Source of the DNA: Acrocarpospora pleiomorpha
GTDB lineage: Bacteria; Actinomycetota; Actinomycetes; Streptosporangiales; Streptosporangiaceae
Direction of reading: 5' to 3'
Length of the DNA stretch: 64,000 bases
NCBI RefSeq assembly: GCF_009687885.1
Contig: NZ_BLAF01000041.1
Span: 1-64,000, forward strand
Shown here in pieces: positions 1 through 8,361 of this stretch; the stretch's first letter is position 1, and each line of letters starts with the position of its first letter. Position numbers and translations under genes: made by a program. Below the pieces are notes generated by a model. It was given only the letters and a program-made list of their open reading frames with translations, had not been told where the DNA came from and searched no databases.

Positions 1-14
1 GGTGGGAGAACCAC

Positions 15-3000
15 CTATTTCTCCTGGAGAGCGGTGCGGGCGCGGGCCTCCCAGCGGGGGGCTCGTGCGCGTTGTGCGACCTTGAGGGCCTGTCGCCAGT
101 CGTCGGACGGATCCCTGCCGAGCAGCACGGCGAGCCGGGCCATACATTCGGCGACCGGCCCAAGGATCATGGATATGGTCTCGCCGCCGATGACGCAGTC
201 CCGGTAGGGCAATAGCTGTGCGTAGATCTGTTCGGCGATGTCCCGATCCCCCAGGGTGATGGCGGCGTCGGCGCGGAATGCCTGCATGAGCAGCCAGAGG
301 TAGTCGAAGGCGGGTTCCTCGCGCAGCAGTTCCGCGGCCTGCGGGTGGCCGTCCATCGCCATGCGGGCCGAGAGGAGCGACCGAGCGGCCTGGGGATAGC
401 CGTCGGCCAGCTGCTGGATCTCCGGATCGGCCTCGGCCAGACGTCCCTGCTGATGCAGATGGATGACGCGGACCACAGTCATCGTGCCGTATATGTCCCA
501 CATTTCGGCTTCAGTAGCGTCTGCCGCGACCTTCGCGAAGCCGCGTGCCGCTTCGGCCTCGTCCCCCTGCATTCGCTGGATGGCGGCGGTGGCCAGTCCG
601 GCGAGGGCGGCGGCTTCGCGCAGGTCGTACCGGCCCGCGAGCTCCCGGGCCGCCTCCACCAGGGCCGCCGCCTCGTCGACGTCCGCCCGCGCCATCAACG
701 CGGAACTGCGGGACAGCAGCCCGAGCGCCTCCACGCCGGGCAGTCGCTCCCGCCGCCCCAGCTCCATGAGCTCGGCACCGATCTCCAACACCAGGTCGTA
801 CTGCCCCGGGACCCGGTTGACGTAGTAGTGAGCGTTGAGCGCGACCGCCAGAACCGAGGCGTCGCCAAGACCCCTGGCAAGCACGACCGCCTCCTCGGCC
901 GCGGCGGACGCGCCCGCCGGGTCGTGCCAGATCGCCGCCTCCAGCGCCAGCGTCGCCAGCAGCCGGGCACGCAACTCGCTCTCCCCATCCGGCAGCCCGG
1001 CCAGAGTGCGGCGGATCAGCTCCACATGAGCCACATCCGTCTGCCCGTGGGTGCGGTTGTTCCACATCATCGGGGTATCGATAGCAGTGATCGCCGCCGC
1101 CGTGAGCGCCCGATCCCCCGTCACCTCGGCGGCCCGGATCGCCTCCGCCCGCGACTCCCGCGCCGACTGCGACAGCCCGGCCAACTGCTCGGCCCTGGCC
1201 CGCTCGCGTAGCAACTCAGCGCGTACCCGCCGATCCCCGCCCGGATCCAGCAGGTGCACGGCCAGCGCCCGCGCCCACAGCGCCACCGCCGACCGAAAGG
1301 CGAACCGCTGCTCCGCCTGTACGGCCGCCGCCCGGCAATACCGCACCGCCTTGTCCGCACATCCCAGCGTGGCAGCCTCCGCGAAATGGTGGGCCAGCGC
1401 GCCGACGTCGGCCGGGCGCAGCTCCTCCATCGCCTCGGCGATCCTGAAGTGCAGCCGGGCCCGCCGGAGTTTCGGCAGGTCACCATAGATGGTGTCCATG
1501 ACCAGAGCGTGCGCGAACCGTACCCGGCCCGGAGCGGGTTCCTCCAGCAGGCCGGTGACGACAGCGATCTCCAGGGCGTCGTAGACCTCGTCGGCGTGAT
1601 GCTGCTCGGCCCGTACCAGCACGGAGACCTCGCCCTCGCGGCCGAGCGCGGCGAACGTGCGCAGCACGTTCCTGGCGACGGCGGGCAGCCGGGCCACCCG
1701 GCGCCTGATCACGTCGGCGGCACCGGCCGGGACCTCACTGGTGGCGACCAGCACGCCCTCGCTGGCCAGCAGCCGGGCGGTCTCCCTGGCGTAGAACGGG
1801 TTCCCGTCGGCGCGCGCCGCGATGGCGGCCACAGACCGGTCGTCAGCTCGGTCCTCGGCGTCGACCTCGGCGCAGGTCAGCCGCACCAGCGCGGCCACGT
1901 CGGCGGCGGCCAGGCCCGCCAGGTCGATGCGCGTCGCCTCCTGCCTGGCCAGGGTGGAACACGTCTCGGCCAGCTCCTCGCCCATCTCGGCGGACCGGTA
2001 GGTGCCGACCACGAAGACCCCGGCCGGTTGCCGGTCGGCGGCGAGATCCCGCAGCGCGGCGAGCGTGGCCTCGTCCGCGCGGTTCAGATCCTCCAGCACC
2101 ACCAGCAGCGGGCGGGTCTCCGCCACCCGGGCCAGATATCCGGACAGGGCCCGGTGCACGTGGAACTGGGTGGTGGACGCGCCCAGCCGGAGCACCTCCC
2201 ATTCCTCGCGAGTACGCGGCACGAGCGGGTCGAGGGTGGTCATGACCTGGGCCCACGGCCAGAGCGCCGGCGAACCCTCCGCCTCGGGGCAGCGACCCCA
2301 GGAGACCAGCCAGCCACGGCTTTCCAGCTCCGCCGCGAGCGCTCCGACCAGAGCGCTCTTTCCGATTCCCGGCTCTCCGGAGATCAGGGCGGTGCCACGG
2401 CTGCCGATTGAGGCGATCATCTGGGCGGCGTCGAGGAGCGTCCCGAGCTCACCGTCCCGGCCGATCAGCCGAGGGGCTGATCTTGGATCACCTATGCCGG
2501 GATTTTTCATACGGGAGCGTGACATATCCGGCCCGCCCCGAGGCTGGTTGGCGTGCTCGCCCGGTTCCGTCGCGCCGCCCGGACCTGGGTCGATATCGGC
2601 AAGATTCGCCAACCCGCGGCCCTCCGCCTGGCCGAACAGCATCGCCGCGTGGTCGAGGGCGGGATCCTGCGCCAGGACCGCGACCTCGGTCTCGCGCAGC
2701 CGCGGGCCCGGGTCCACCCCGAGCTCCGCGACCAGGACGTCCCTGGCCCGGCGCAGCACCGACAGCGCGTCGCCCTGGCGGCCGGACCGGTAGAGCGCCA
2801 GCGCCAGCAGCCGCCACGACTCCTCCCGCAGCGGCGACTCGGCGACCAGCACCTCCAGCTCGGCGGCGGCCGCGGCCGCCCGGCCCGACGCCAGCAGGCC
2901 CATCGCGCGCAACTGCCGGGCGTGCGCCCGCAACTCATCCAGGCGTACGACCTCCGGTCCGGCCCACTCCTCGGCCGCCACCTCCGAGTACGCGGGGCCC

Positions 3001-3416
3001 TGCCAGCGGGCGAGCGCGCGATCCAGCAGGGTGAGAGCCTGGCCGGGGGCGCGGGCCAGGCCGGACTCCTCGGCCTGGCGCACTTCCTGTTCGAAGAGCC
3101 AGGAGTCGAGGTCGCCGGGCTGGATGCGCAGGGCGTAGCCGGGGGCGGCGCTGACGAGGACCTTCGCGGGGGCGCGGGGCGGGCGATCGGGTTCGAGGAT
3201 CCGGCGCAGGAGCGAGATGTTCGACTGGAGCAGACCGGAGGCGCCCGAGGAGATCGAGTCGCTCCAGAGGTCCTCGACCAGGCGATCGGCCGGGACCACG
3301 CGGCCGCCCGCGAGGAGCAGGCGGGCCACCACCGCCCGCTGCCGCCGGGGTCCGAGCGCGATCGGGTGACCGTCCACGGTGAACGCCTCAAGCGGCCCGA
3401 GCACCTGGAAACGCAT
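15..3416 (-). CDS. AfsR/SARP-type transcriptional regulator with BTAD and ATPase/TPR regions
   Basis: Large SARP-family activator of about 1133 residues, expected to bind promoter DNA and couple activation to ATP binding. Residues 1-95 form an OmpR-like winged helix, about 100-245 a BTAD helical domain, and about 250-320 a low-complexity linker. An AAA ATPase follows, with Walker A GEPGIGKSAL near 351-360 and a hydrophobic strand ending in LVVLEDL (Walker B) near 440. The C-terminal half is helical and TPR-like. I chose ATG at 3416 because GGAGG sits five bases upstream; the GTG four codons earlier lies inside that ribosome site. The family typically controls secondary metabolism or development, but no biosynthetic cluster is visible beside it, so the target is unknown. 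Confidence 0.88.
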   Translation of the reverse strand: MRFQVLGPLEAFTVDGHPIALGPRRQRAVVARLLLAGGRVVPADRLVEDLWSDSISSGASGLLQSNISLLRRILEPDRPPRAPAKVLVSAAPGYALRIQPGDLDSWLFEQEVRQAEESGLARAPGQALTLLDRALARWQGPAYSEVAAEEWAGPEVVRLDELRAHARQLRAMGLLASGRAAAAAAELEVLVAESPLREESWRLLALALYRSGRQGDALSVLRRARDVLVAELGVDPGPRLRETEVAVLAQDPALDHAAMLFGQAEGRGLANLADIDPGPGGATEPGEHANQPRGGPDMSRSRMKNPGIGDPRSAPRLIGRDGELGTLLDAAQMIASIGSRGTALISGEPGIGKSALVGALAAELESRGWLVSWGRCPEAEGSPALWPWAQVMTTLDPLVPRTREEWEVLRLGASTTQFHVHRALSGYLARVAETRPLLVVLEDLNRADEATLAALRDLAADRQPAGVFVVGTYRSAEMGEELAETCSTLARQEATRIDLAGLAAADVAALVRLTCAEVDAEDRADDRSVAAIAARADGNPFYARETARLLASEGVLVATSEVPAGAADVIRRRVARLPAVARNVLRTFAALGREGEVSVLVRAEQHHADEVYDALEIAVVTGLLEEPAPGRVRFAHALVMDTIYGDLPKLRRARLHFRIAEAMEELRPADVGALAHHFAEAATLGCADKAVRYCRAAAVQAEQRFAFRSAVALWARALAVHLLDPGGDRRVRAELLRERARAEQLAGLSQSARESRAEAIRAAEVTGDRALTAAAITAIDTPMMWNNRTHGQTDVAHVELIRRTLAGLPDGESELRARLLATLALEAAIWHDPAGASAAAEEAVVLARGLGDASVLAVALNAHYYVNRVPGQYDLVLEIGAELMELGRRERLPGVEALGLLSRSSALMARADVDEAAALVEAARELAGRYDLREAAALAGLATAAIQRMQGDEAEAARGFAKVAADATEAEMWDIYGTMTVVRVIHLHQQGRLAEADPEIQQLADGYPQAARSLLSARMAMDGHPQAAELLREEPAFDYLWLLMQAFRADAAITLGDRDIAEQIYAQLLPYRDCVIGGETISMILGPVAECMARLAVLLGRDPSDDWRQALKVAQRARAPRWEARARTALQEK

Positions 3417-3444
3417 CCGTACCTCCACGCAACCGGGCTTTGTA

Positions 3445-3456
3445 GCGATATATCGC
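3445..3456. promoter_or_regulatory. 12-bp palindrome upstream of the SARP regulator
   Basis: GCGATATATCGC is a perfect palindrome about 30 bp upstream of the SARP start. AT-rich words are scarce in this DNA. The central GATATATC recurs upstream of the siderophore-interacting protein gene at 6123-6130. ATAT-centred palindromes are typical of PadR- and TetR-type operators. Operator function is inferred. Confidence 0.45.
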
Positions 3457-3483
3457 CTTAATAGTGAGGCGACAGAGCCTTTG

Positions 3484-4203
3484 TCAGCTGGCTTTGCGGT
3501 TGACCGGGCTGGTGAGGCGGGCGATGGCGGCCACTACTTCGGAGGCGTTGGAAAGGTCGGGGAGCACGATGTCGGCTCCGGCTTCGGCCAGTTCGGCCTC
3601 GGTGGAGCGGCCCGAGGCGACGGCGATCATCCCGGCGCCGCCGATCTGGGCGGCCTGCACGTCACGGGTGGAGTCCCCGATCAGCACGGTGTTCCCGGCG
3701 TCGAAACGGGAACCGTACTTGTCCTTGGCCCGGCCCTGCGCGACCTGGAGCAGGGTGGCTTTGGGGTAGACCTCCTCGCCGTACCCCCCGACCTCGAAGT
3801 CCACCCACTTGTTCAGCCCGAAGGCGGCCAGCTTGTGCACGGCATTGGTCTTGATCGTCCCAGTCAGCACCGACTGCACGACCCCGTCCAGCCGGGAGAT
3901 CGCCTTCAACGCGTCCTTGGCGCCCGGCATCACCCGGCCCTCCTTGTCCAGCCGCCGCCGCTTGTCCGTGAACGCCACGGCCAGCGCGTCGATGAACCGG
4001 GGCAGATGGTAGTCCTCCACCTGGATCCCGTTGATCGCCAGCGTCTCAAAGATGATCTCCGAGTCGGGCCGCCCCATGGCCACCGCCAGCTTCACCAGCG
4101 GCCGCCCGGTGACCATCCGGAACGCGTCGGCGTACGCGTCCCGCGCAACGATCGTGACGTCCACCAGCGTCAGATCGACATTCCAGAGCACGAGCCGGTT
4201 AAT
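3484..4203 (-). CDS. HAD-superfamily hydrolase, possible ATT start
   Basis: Phosphatase-like HAD protein of about 239 residues, related to the phosphoglycolate phosphatase group. Motif I reads LWNVDLTLVD: the usual first aspartate (the nucleophile) is asparagine and the second aspartate is kept. The motif II/III region (SVLTGTIKTN) and motif IV (VLIGDSTRDVQAA) look intact. The first conventional start is GTG at 4191, which leaves almost nothing before motif I and has no spaced ribosome site. GGAGG lies six bases before an in-frame ATT at 4203, which would give MNRLVLWNVD. A TGA closes the frame further upstream with no ATG, GTG or TTG between. Substrate is unknown; the Asn at motif I may reduce or alter catalysis. 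Confidence 0.8.
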   Translation of the reverse strand: MNRLVLWNVDLTLVDVTIVARDAYADAFRMVTGRPLVKLAVAMGRPDSEIIFETLAINGIQVEDYHLPRFIDALAVAFTDKRRRLDKEGRVMPGAKDALKAISRLDGVVQSVLTGTIKTNAVHKLAAFGLNKWVDFEVGGYGEEVYPKATLLQVAQGRAKDKYGSRFDAGNTVLIGDSTRDVQAAQIGGAGMIAVASGRSTEAELAEAGADIVLPDLSNASEVVAAIARLTSPVNRKAS

Positions 4204-4462
4204 CGCGACCTCCGAGGGACGAACTCAACTCCGCCCAGCGTACGGCCAACGCCTCCCCCTTAGCCCATCCGATGCCAGATGGATTGCCCTCTTCGGCGCA
4301 GATCGTCCCCCTCCACCCCGCCGCGGACCCACCCCTGCGGAGCCGCAACCAGAATGACCACCCGTCACGCGCCGCTCCGGCCCCCGCCGCGACAGCCGAC
4401 CACCGGCCTTGGCCGCCACCAAGCGATGACCGGTGACCCGCGGATCTTCAGATGTCGGAGCT

Positions 4463-5095
4463 TCAGATGAGGTCGAGTGCTTGCGCCAGGGAGTCCACCA
4501 CAGGCACGCCTACTCGCTCGAGTTCCGAGCGGCGCGTCATGCCGCCGGTGTAGAGGATTGCCCGTGCCCCCACATGCTCGGCCGCATGTGCGTCGTCGAC
4601 GCTGTCGCCGATCACCACGACCTTGCTGGGATCGAGATCGAGCGCCTTGAGATGCAGCACCATGTGCTCCGCCTTCGGACCACCGGAAGCCGCCCGGAGC
4701 CCGTCGACGCGGGTGAAGTGGTGATCGATCTGGAACTCCCCCACCTTCGGCACCAGACGATCGTGCCCCCACATCGACAACAGCGACTGCGTCCGTCCCG
4801 AGCCCTCCCAGGCCCGCAGGCTCGCCGCCGCACCCTCGGCCAGGCGGCACGCCAGCATCAGCCGGTGATAGTGCTCATGAAACCCATGATCGAGCTTCTC
4901 CCACTCGCCCTCGGCCAGCGGTCGCCCGATGATGCGCTCATACGCCACCCAGATCGGCCGCGTATAAACCTCCCGAAACCTCTCAAGATCGAAAGGTCCC
5001 ACCCCATACGGCCGGAAAATCTCGTTCGTAGCCCCCACAACCGCATCCGTGTCGTGGAAGAGCGTCCCATTCCAGTCCCAAACAATGTGTGTCAT
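4463..5095 (-). CDS. HAD-superfamily hydrolase
   Basis: 210-residue HAD phosphatase. Motif I is VWDWNGTLFHD (DxNGT, normal for this subgroup), motif II lies around LLSMWGH, the lysine is in GGPKAEHM, and motif IV is VVVIGDSVDDAHAA. The alpha-helical cap between residues 15 and 90 is of the phosphoglycolate phosphatase type. It follows another HAD gene on the same strand with about 260 bp between them, so co-transcription is uncertain. Likely a small phosphometabolite phosphatase; the substrate cannot be named from sequence. Confidence 0.85.
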   Translation of the reverse strand: MTHIVWDWNGTLFHDTDAVVGATNEIFRPYGVGPFDLERFREVYTRPIWVAYERIIGRPLAEGEWEKLDHGFHEHYHRLMLACRLAEGAAASLRAWEGSGRTQSLLSMWGHDRLVPKVGEFQIDHHFTRVDGLRAASGGPKAEHMVLHLKALDLDPSKVVVIGDSVDDAHAAEHVGARAILYTGGMTRRSELERVGVPVVDSLAQALDLI

Positions 5096-5188
5096 CGTCC
5101 CCCAACTTTAATCGACCCCACCGACAACCCCCTGGCCACCCACCCCATCGTCATCTCTCCACCCACCGACCCGGGTCATCTCGCGCCG

Positions 5189-6040
5189 CTATTCCATCCC
5201 AATCTTCCCCGGCGTCCAGAACGGCTTGGTGAGCACCGCCCGCCGCGACCACCCTCGCTCCCGCACCAAATGCTCACGAACCATCTGAACCGTCCTCGCC
5301 TCCCCCGCCACGTAAGCGACCGCACCCCCGCCGCTCTTATTCCTGCCTTCGCCGCCACCTTCGCCACCGCCGTCGGCACCGCCGCTGCCGCCGCCCTTGC
5401 CGTCGCTGTTGCCGTCGCCGCGATGGCCACCGTCGTCACCCGGAAGGCTTAACTCTCGAACGGCCTCAACTAGGGCGTCCGACTCCGCGGCACTCCGCTC
5501 CCCACGAAAGATCCATTGAATCCGGTCCCCGAGTTCAAGCTGATCCTCCGGCCCGGCGACCTCAACAACCCCGTACACCGAAGCGCTCGGATCCAGCCCA
5601 CGAATCATCGGCCCGAACGCCACCGCTGCGGTTTCCTCCCCTACGAACAGGTGAAATGCCGCCTTCTGCGCGACAAACGCCCCCTCCGGCTTGTTGAAGG
5701 TCACCTCATCTCCCACCTTCAGCCCCCGCGCCCAGCGCGCCCCCGGCCCGTCCCCGTGATCGAGGACACGTAGCTCCAGCCCTCCATCGAGATCCCAGAC
5801 CGAATAGGTCCGCAAGAAATCCCGAGGCCGCCGCCAATTCTGAAACGTCAAGGGATCCGTGACCAGAACCCGAACCTGCTGCCCGGCCACCCACGCAAGG
5901 TCACCGATCCCCTCCCCCTCCACCCGAATCCCCAGCATCCTCCCCGCGACCATCCGGACCTCAGTCACCAGCCCCGTGACCAGAATCAGATCCCGAACCC
6001 GCTGCCCCAACGTCCGCGACACAGAAGATGCACCCATAAC
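5189..6040 (-). CDS. Siderophore-interacting FAD-binding protein (SIP family) with Gly-rich insertion
   Basis: About 283 residues. SIP-family flavoproteins reduce ferric siderophores in the cytoplasm using NAD(P)H or ferredoxin. The FAD-binding signature RTYSVWD follows FLRTYS-type residues near 75, and LDHGDGPGARWA matches the family's HGxxGPxxxWA signature. The C-terminal YVAGEARTVQMVREHL segment is the family's WVAGE region. Between LSLPGDDGGH and GGGAVAYVAGE lies a glycine/aspartate-rich stretch of roughly 35 residues absent from typical members. I chose the ATG at 6040 (MGASSV) because the upstream residues are not family-like. No siderophore biosynthesis genes are nearby. The palindrome at 6122-6131 may regulate it. 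Confidence 0.85.
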   Translation of the reverse strand, partial: VMGASSVSRTLGQRVRDLILVTGLVTEVRMVAGRMLGIRVEGEGIGDLAWVAGQQVRVLVTDPLTFQNWRRPRDFLRTYSVWDLDGGLELRVLDHGDGPGARWARGLKVGDEVTFNKPEGAFVAQKAAFHLFVGEETAAVAFGPMIRGLDPSASVYGVVEVAGPEDQLELGDRIQWIFRGERSAAESDALVEAVRELSLPGDDGGHRGDGNSDGKGGGSGGADGGGEGGGEGRNKSGGGAVAYVAGEARTVQMVREHLVRERGWSRRAVLTKPFWTPGKIGME

Positions 6041-6400
6041 CCCGGAACAAAGCCACCACGGACCCTGCCCCACACCCCCAACCCATCCGATCGACAACGA
6101 ACCACCCATCCAGGAAATTCAAGATATATCTCGACTTACCACCCGTCAATGCTCCTGACCTGCGTCCCACAGGGGCGCATACACCGCTACGGCGCACACA
6201 CGGCATGCCGACCTCTTGAGCACAGCACGAACACCCCTGCGACCTTGCTCATCGGCCCCTCAACGCGGAAAGGGGTCGGTCGGTTCTGGCTAGTGCGGTC
6301 ACCTACGACCCGTGGCCGGGCCACGATGGCTCACCGGACTCAGCGATTTGCCGCTTTCACCCCGGCAAGACACCGCGCTAGGCGAGTTCGGACGGTTCTG
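6041..6400. other. Intergenic region upstream of the SIP gene
   Basis: No convincing coding frame on either strand. Apart from the palindrome at 6122-6131 I see no RNA gene or strong hairpin. Confidence 0.5.
6122..6131. promoter_or_regulatory. AGATATATCT palindrome upstream of the SIP gene
   Basis: Perfect 10-bp palindrome about 80 bp upstream of the SIP start. Its GATATATC core is the same as in the palindrome at 3445-3456. It does not resemble the IdeR/DmdR iron box. It may be an operator for a PadR- or TetR-like regulator encoded elsewhere. Confidence 0.4.
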
Positions 6401-6907
6401 CTAGGTGAGGAGGTCGGGGATTTCCTGGGTCGCGTACCAGAGGAGTTCGTGGGCGTCCGCACCATCGACGGTGAACTGGGCGTCGTCATCGCCTTCGTCG
6501 GCAGCGGGGAGAGCGATGATGGCGGCGGTGACGTCCTCTTGGGCGGACAGGTCGTCGATGTGGACCGAGGCCAGCTTCGCCAGGGGGACCGACTCCAGGA
6601 CGCGGACACGGCCGCGGTCGTCGAGGTCCGGGCTCACCAGGGTCGTCGCGTCGGGCACCTCGGCGGCAACCACGACACGACGGGCGGGGGCCGCGAAACC
6701 GTCGGCTTTGTCGGCAGCGAGCATGCGCAGAGACGCACGGGCTGCCTCCATCAGGGCGACATACTCCAGTTCCTCGGTGTCCCCGGAGACGTACCACTCG
6801 ACCAGCGCGGGCGTCACCGCGAATCCGGTCAGCGGTGCCGGACCGAGTTCGCCGGTGGTCACCGCGCGGGCAAGCGCCGGAAGCGTGCACGGCAGGTAGA
6901 CACGCAT
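6401..6907 (-). CDS. Small conserved actinobacterial protein, DUF6912-like
   Basis: 168 residues beginning MRVYLPCTLPALARA, the N-terminus I associate with the actinobacterial DUF6912 family. It has an alternating beta/alpha pattern (RRVVVAAEVPD, VRVLESVPL), an acidic segment ADEGDDDAQF near 145, and ends HELLWYATQEIPDLLT. There is no signal peptide or membrane segment, so it is probably cytoplasmic. Function is unknown. A cluster of short degenerate repeats lies immediately upstream (6921-7015), in its probable promoter. Confidence 0.75.
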   Translation of the reverse strand: MRVYLPCTLPALARAVTTGELGPAPLTGFAVTPALVEWYVSGDTEELEYVALMEAARASLRMLAADKADGFAAPARRVVVAAEVPDATTLVSPDLDDRGRVRVLESVPLAKLASVHIDDLSAQEDVTAAIIALPAADEGDDDAQFTVDGADAHELLWYATQEIPDLLT

Positions 6908-6920
6908 GAGGTCCTCAAGA

Positions 6921-7015
6921 TGGTCGAATCTGAAACGTCGGATCTAGTCGGATCCGACGTGGTCTGATTGTGGTCGAATCTGAAGGTGGGCGGATCTGGG
7001 GTGGTCGGATCTGGA
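6921..7015. repeat. Degenerate short repeats GGTCGgATCTG upstream of the DUF6912 gene
   Basis: TGGTCGAATCTGAA occurs exactly twice, at 6921-6934 and 6971-6984, 50 bp apart. Looser copies of TCGGATCT lie at 6938-6945, 6948-6955, 6990-6997 and 7005-7012. All sit within about 105 bp of the start codon of the downstream minus-strand gene. Could be an operator array or slipped-strand expansion. Confidence 0.6.
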
Positions 7016-7175
7016 GGTGTGGCCACAGACGCTCTGATGCCAGGAGCTCCGCACGGTCCGGGGCTCCCAGTGGCCTGGAACGCTGCCGATCACCCCCGAG
7101 TGTGCCAGCACCGCAGGAGTTCTCGCGAGAACCATCCCGGCACGCCCATCCCAAAAAGCACCACAGGGACGTGCG

Positions 7176-7859
7176 TCAGGCGATGCCGTCCCCCAAACGG
7201 CGGCCGGTGAGAGCTTCCAGTCGGGTGATCGTGACGCTGGGCGTGTGGTGGTGGAGCCCATGGAGGCCAAGGGATCGAGCGGCGACGACATTGGCTTCGA
7301 TGTCGTCGACGAAGACACACTGGTCGGGGGCGAGGTCGAGCAGGCCAAGGGCGTGATGAAAGATCCGAGGCTCGGGCTTGCGCATACGAACTTCACCGGA
7401 AATGACCACCGCGTCGAAGAGCGCGTCCCAGTCATCCCGCGGATAGTCATTGGCCCACGAGTTCGACACCAGGCACGTCTTCAGCCCCGCTGCACGAGCC
7501 CGCCGCAGCATCTCGTTCATCGACTCGACCGGCCGGAATCCCGCGAACATCCGGCTCAACAGCCCGTCAGCCAGCGGCGGAACCCCATCCACGGTAAGCA
7601 ACCGAGTAGCGAGCCCCTGCTCAAACTCAGCCGCGGAGATCTCCCCCCGCTCAAGTGCATGAATCGTGTTCTCCCCATCGGCCGCCCCTTCATAGGCATG
7701 CCGAATCAGCTCCCGCATCACATCCCGATACCGCGCCCCATCAATCCGATCCGCAACAATCCACTCATCAATCGCCTCCCCCAACCCAGTAGTAAGAACC
7801 CCACCCCAGTCAATCAACACACCCTCAACCACAAACCCTCCCACCCCATGACTCTCCAC
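7176..7859 (-). CDS. HAD-superfamily hydrolase (HAD-IA, epoxide-hydrolase-N/phosphatase type)
   Basis: About 227 residues. Motif I is LIDWGGVLTT, motif II CLVSNSWAND, the motif III lysine is in MRKPEPRIF, and motif IV is CVFVDDIEANV. This arrangement matches HAD-IA variant 3 proteins. The chosen start is GTG 7859, with GAGGGG six bases upstream. GTG 7832, nearer motif I, is the alternative but has only three bases of spacing. The open frame reaches 7997, but those residues look non-native. The 5' end of the gene is markedly G/T-rich on its coding strand. Substrate unknown. Confidence 0.78.
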   Translation of the reverse strand: MESHGVGGFVVEGVLIDWGGVLTTGLGEAIDEWIVADRIDGARYRDVMRELIRHAYEGAADGENTIHALERGEISAAEFEQGLATRLLTVDGVPPLADGLLSRMFAGFRPVESMNEMLRRARAAGLKTCLVSNSWANDYPRDDWDALFDAVVISGEVRMRKPEPRIFHHALGLLDLAPDQCVFVDDIEANVVAARSLGLHGLHHHTPSVTITRLEALTGRRLGDGIA

Positions 7860-8361
7860 CCAAAACCCCTCAAGCCTAATACGCCGGCCCGAGTTCACCG
7901 GGAGATGCCGGCCGATATCGACAACCGTCGGATGGACGCCGCCCCCCGCTGGACCTGACCGACGGCGCCGGACCTCAAGCTCGCCCAGGCAGGCCACTCA
8001 CAGGACGGGAACTGGATATCTTCAACGACTACGTCGACGCGATGGTCTAGCCGATCACCACGATGATCGCCAACCAAAGCACTCCAAGACCCCTTCTTGA
8101 GGCCCTGGACGCACCCAGGCCGGGCTGGCTGTCAATGCCAGAAGCCGTGTGCACGAATGACCAGAGTCGTCTTCACATGCCGACGCGAGCCGCGAGTGGC
8201 ACGCGGCGACCGAGAGCTTCTCTCCGCAATCACCTCGTTGTGATCTTGTTGTGGCGGGATGATGGCGGTATGTCATCGCGTGGTGCCCGCTGGGCGGGTG
8301 GTGCCGTGGCCGTGCCGGCGGTGGTGGGGGCTAACGAGCCCGCTGATGGGGATGAGCAGGA
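7860..8361. other. Region upstream of the NLR-like gene; possible gene remnant
   Basis: No complete gene. A plus-strand frame ending at 8050 reads ELDIFNDYVDAMV before its stop and may be the tail of a decayed gene. A 31-codon ORF at 8270-8365 (starting MSSRGARWAGG) overlaps the NLR-like start in a GTGA junction and could be a leader peptide, but nothing else supports it. Confidence 0.35.

Noticed and set aside
1-15. GGTGG-GAGAA-CCACC hairpin as a terminator for the SARP gene
   Set aside because: Only a 5-bp stem touching the stop codon at the window edge; too weak to support.
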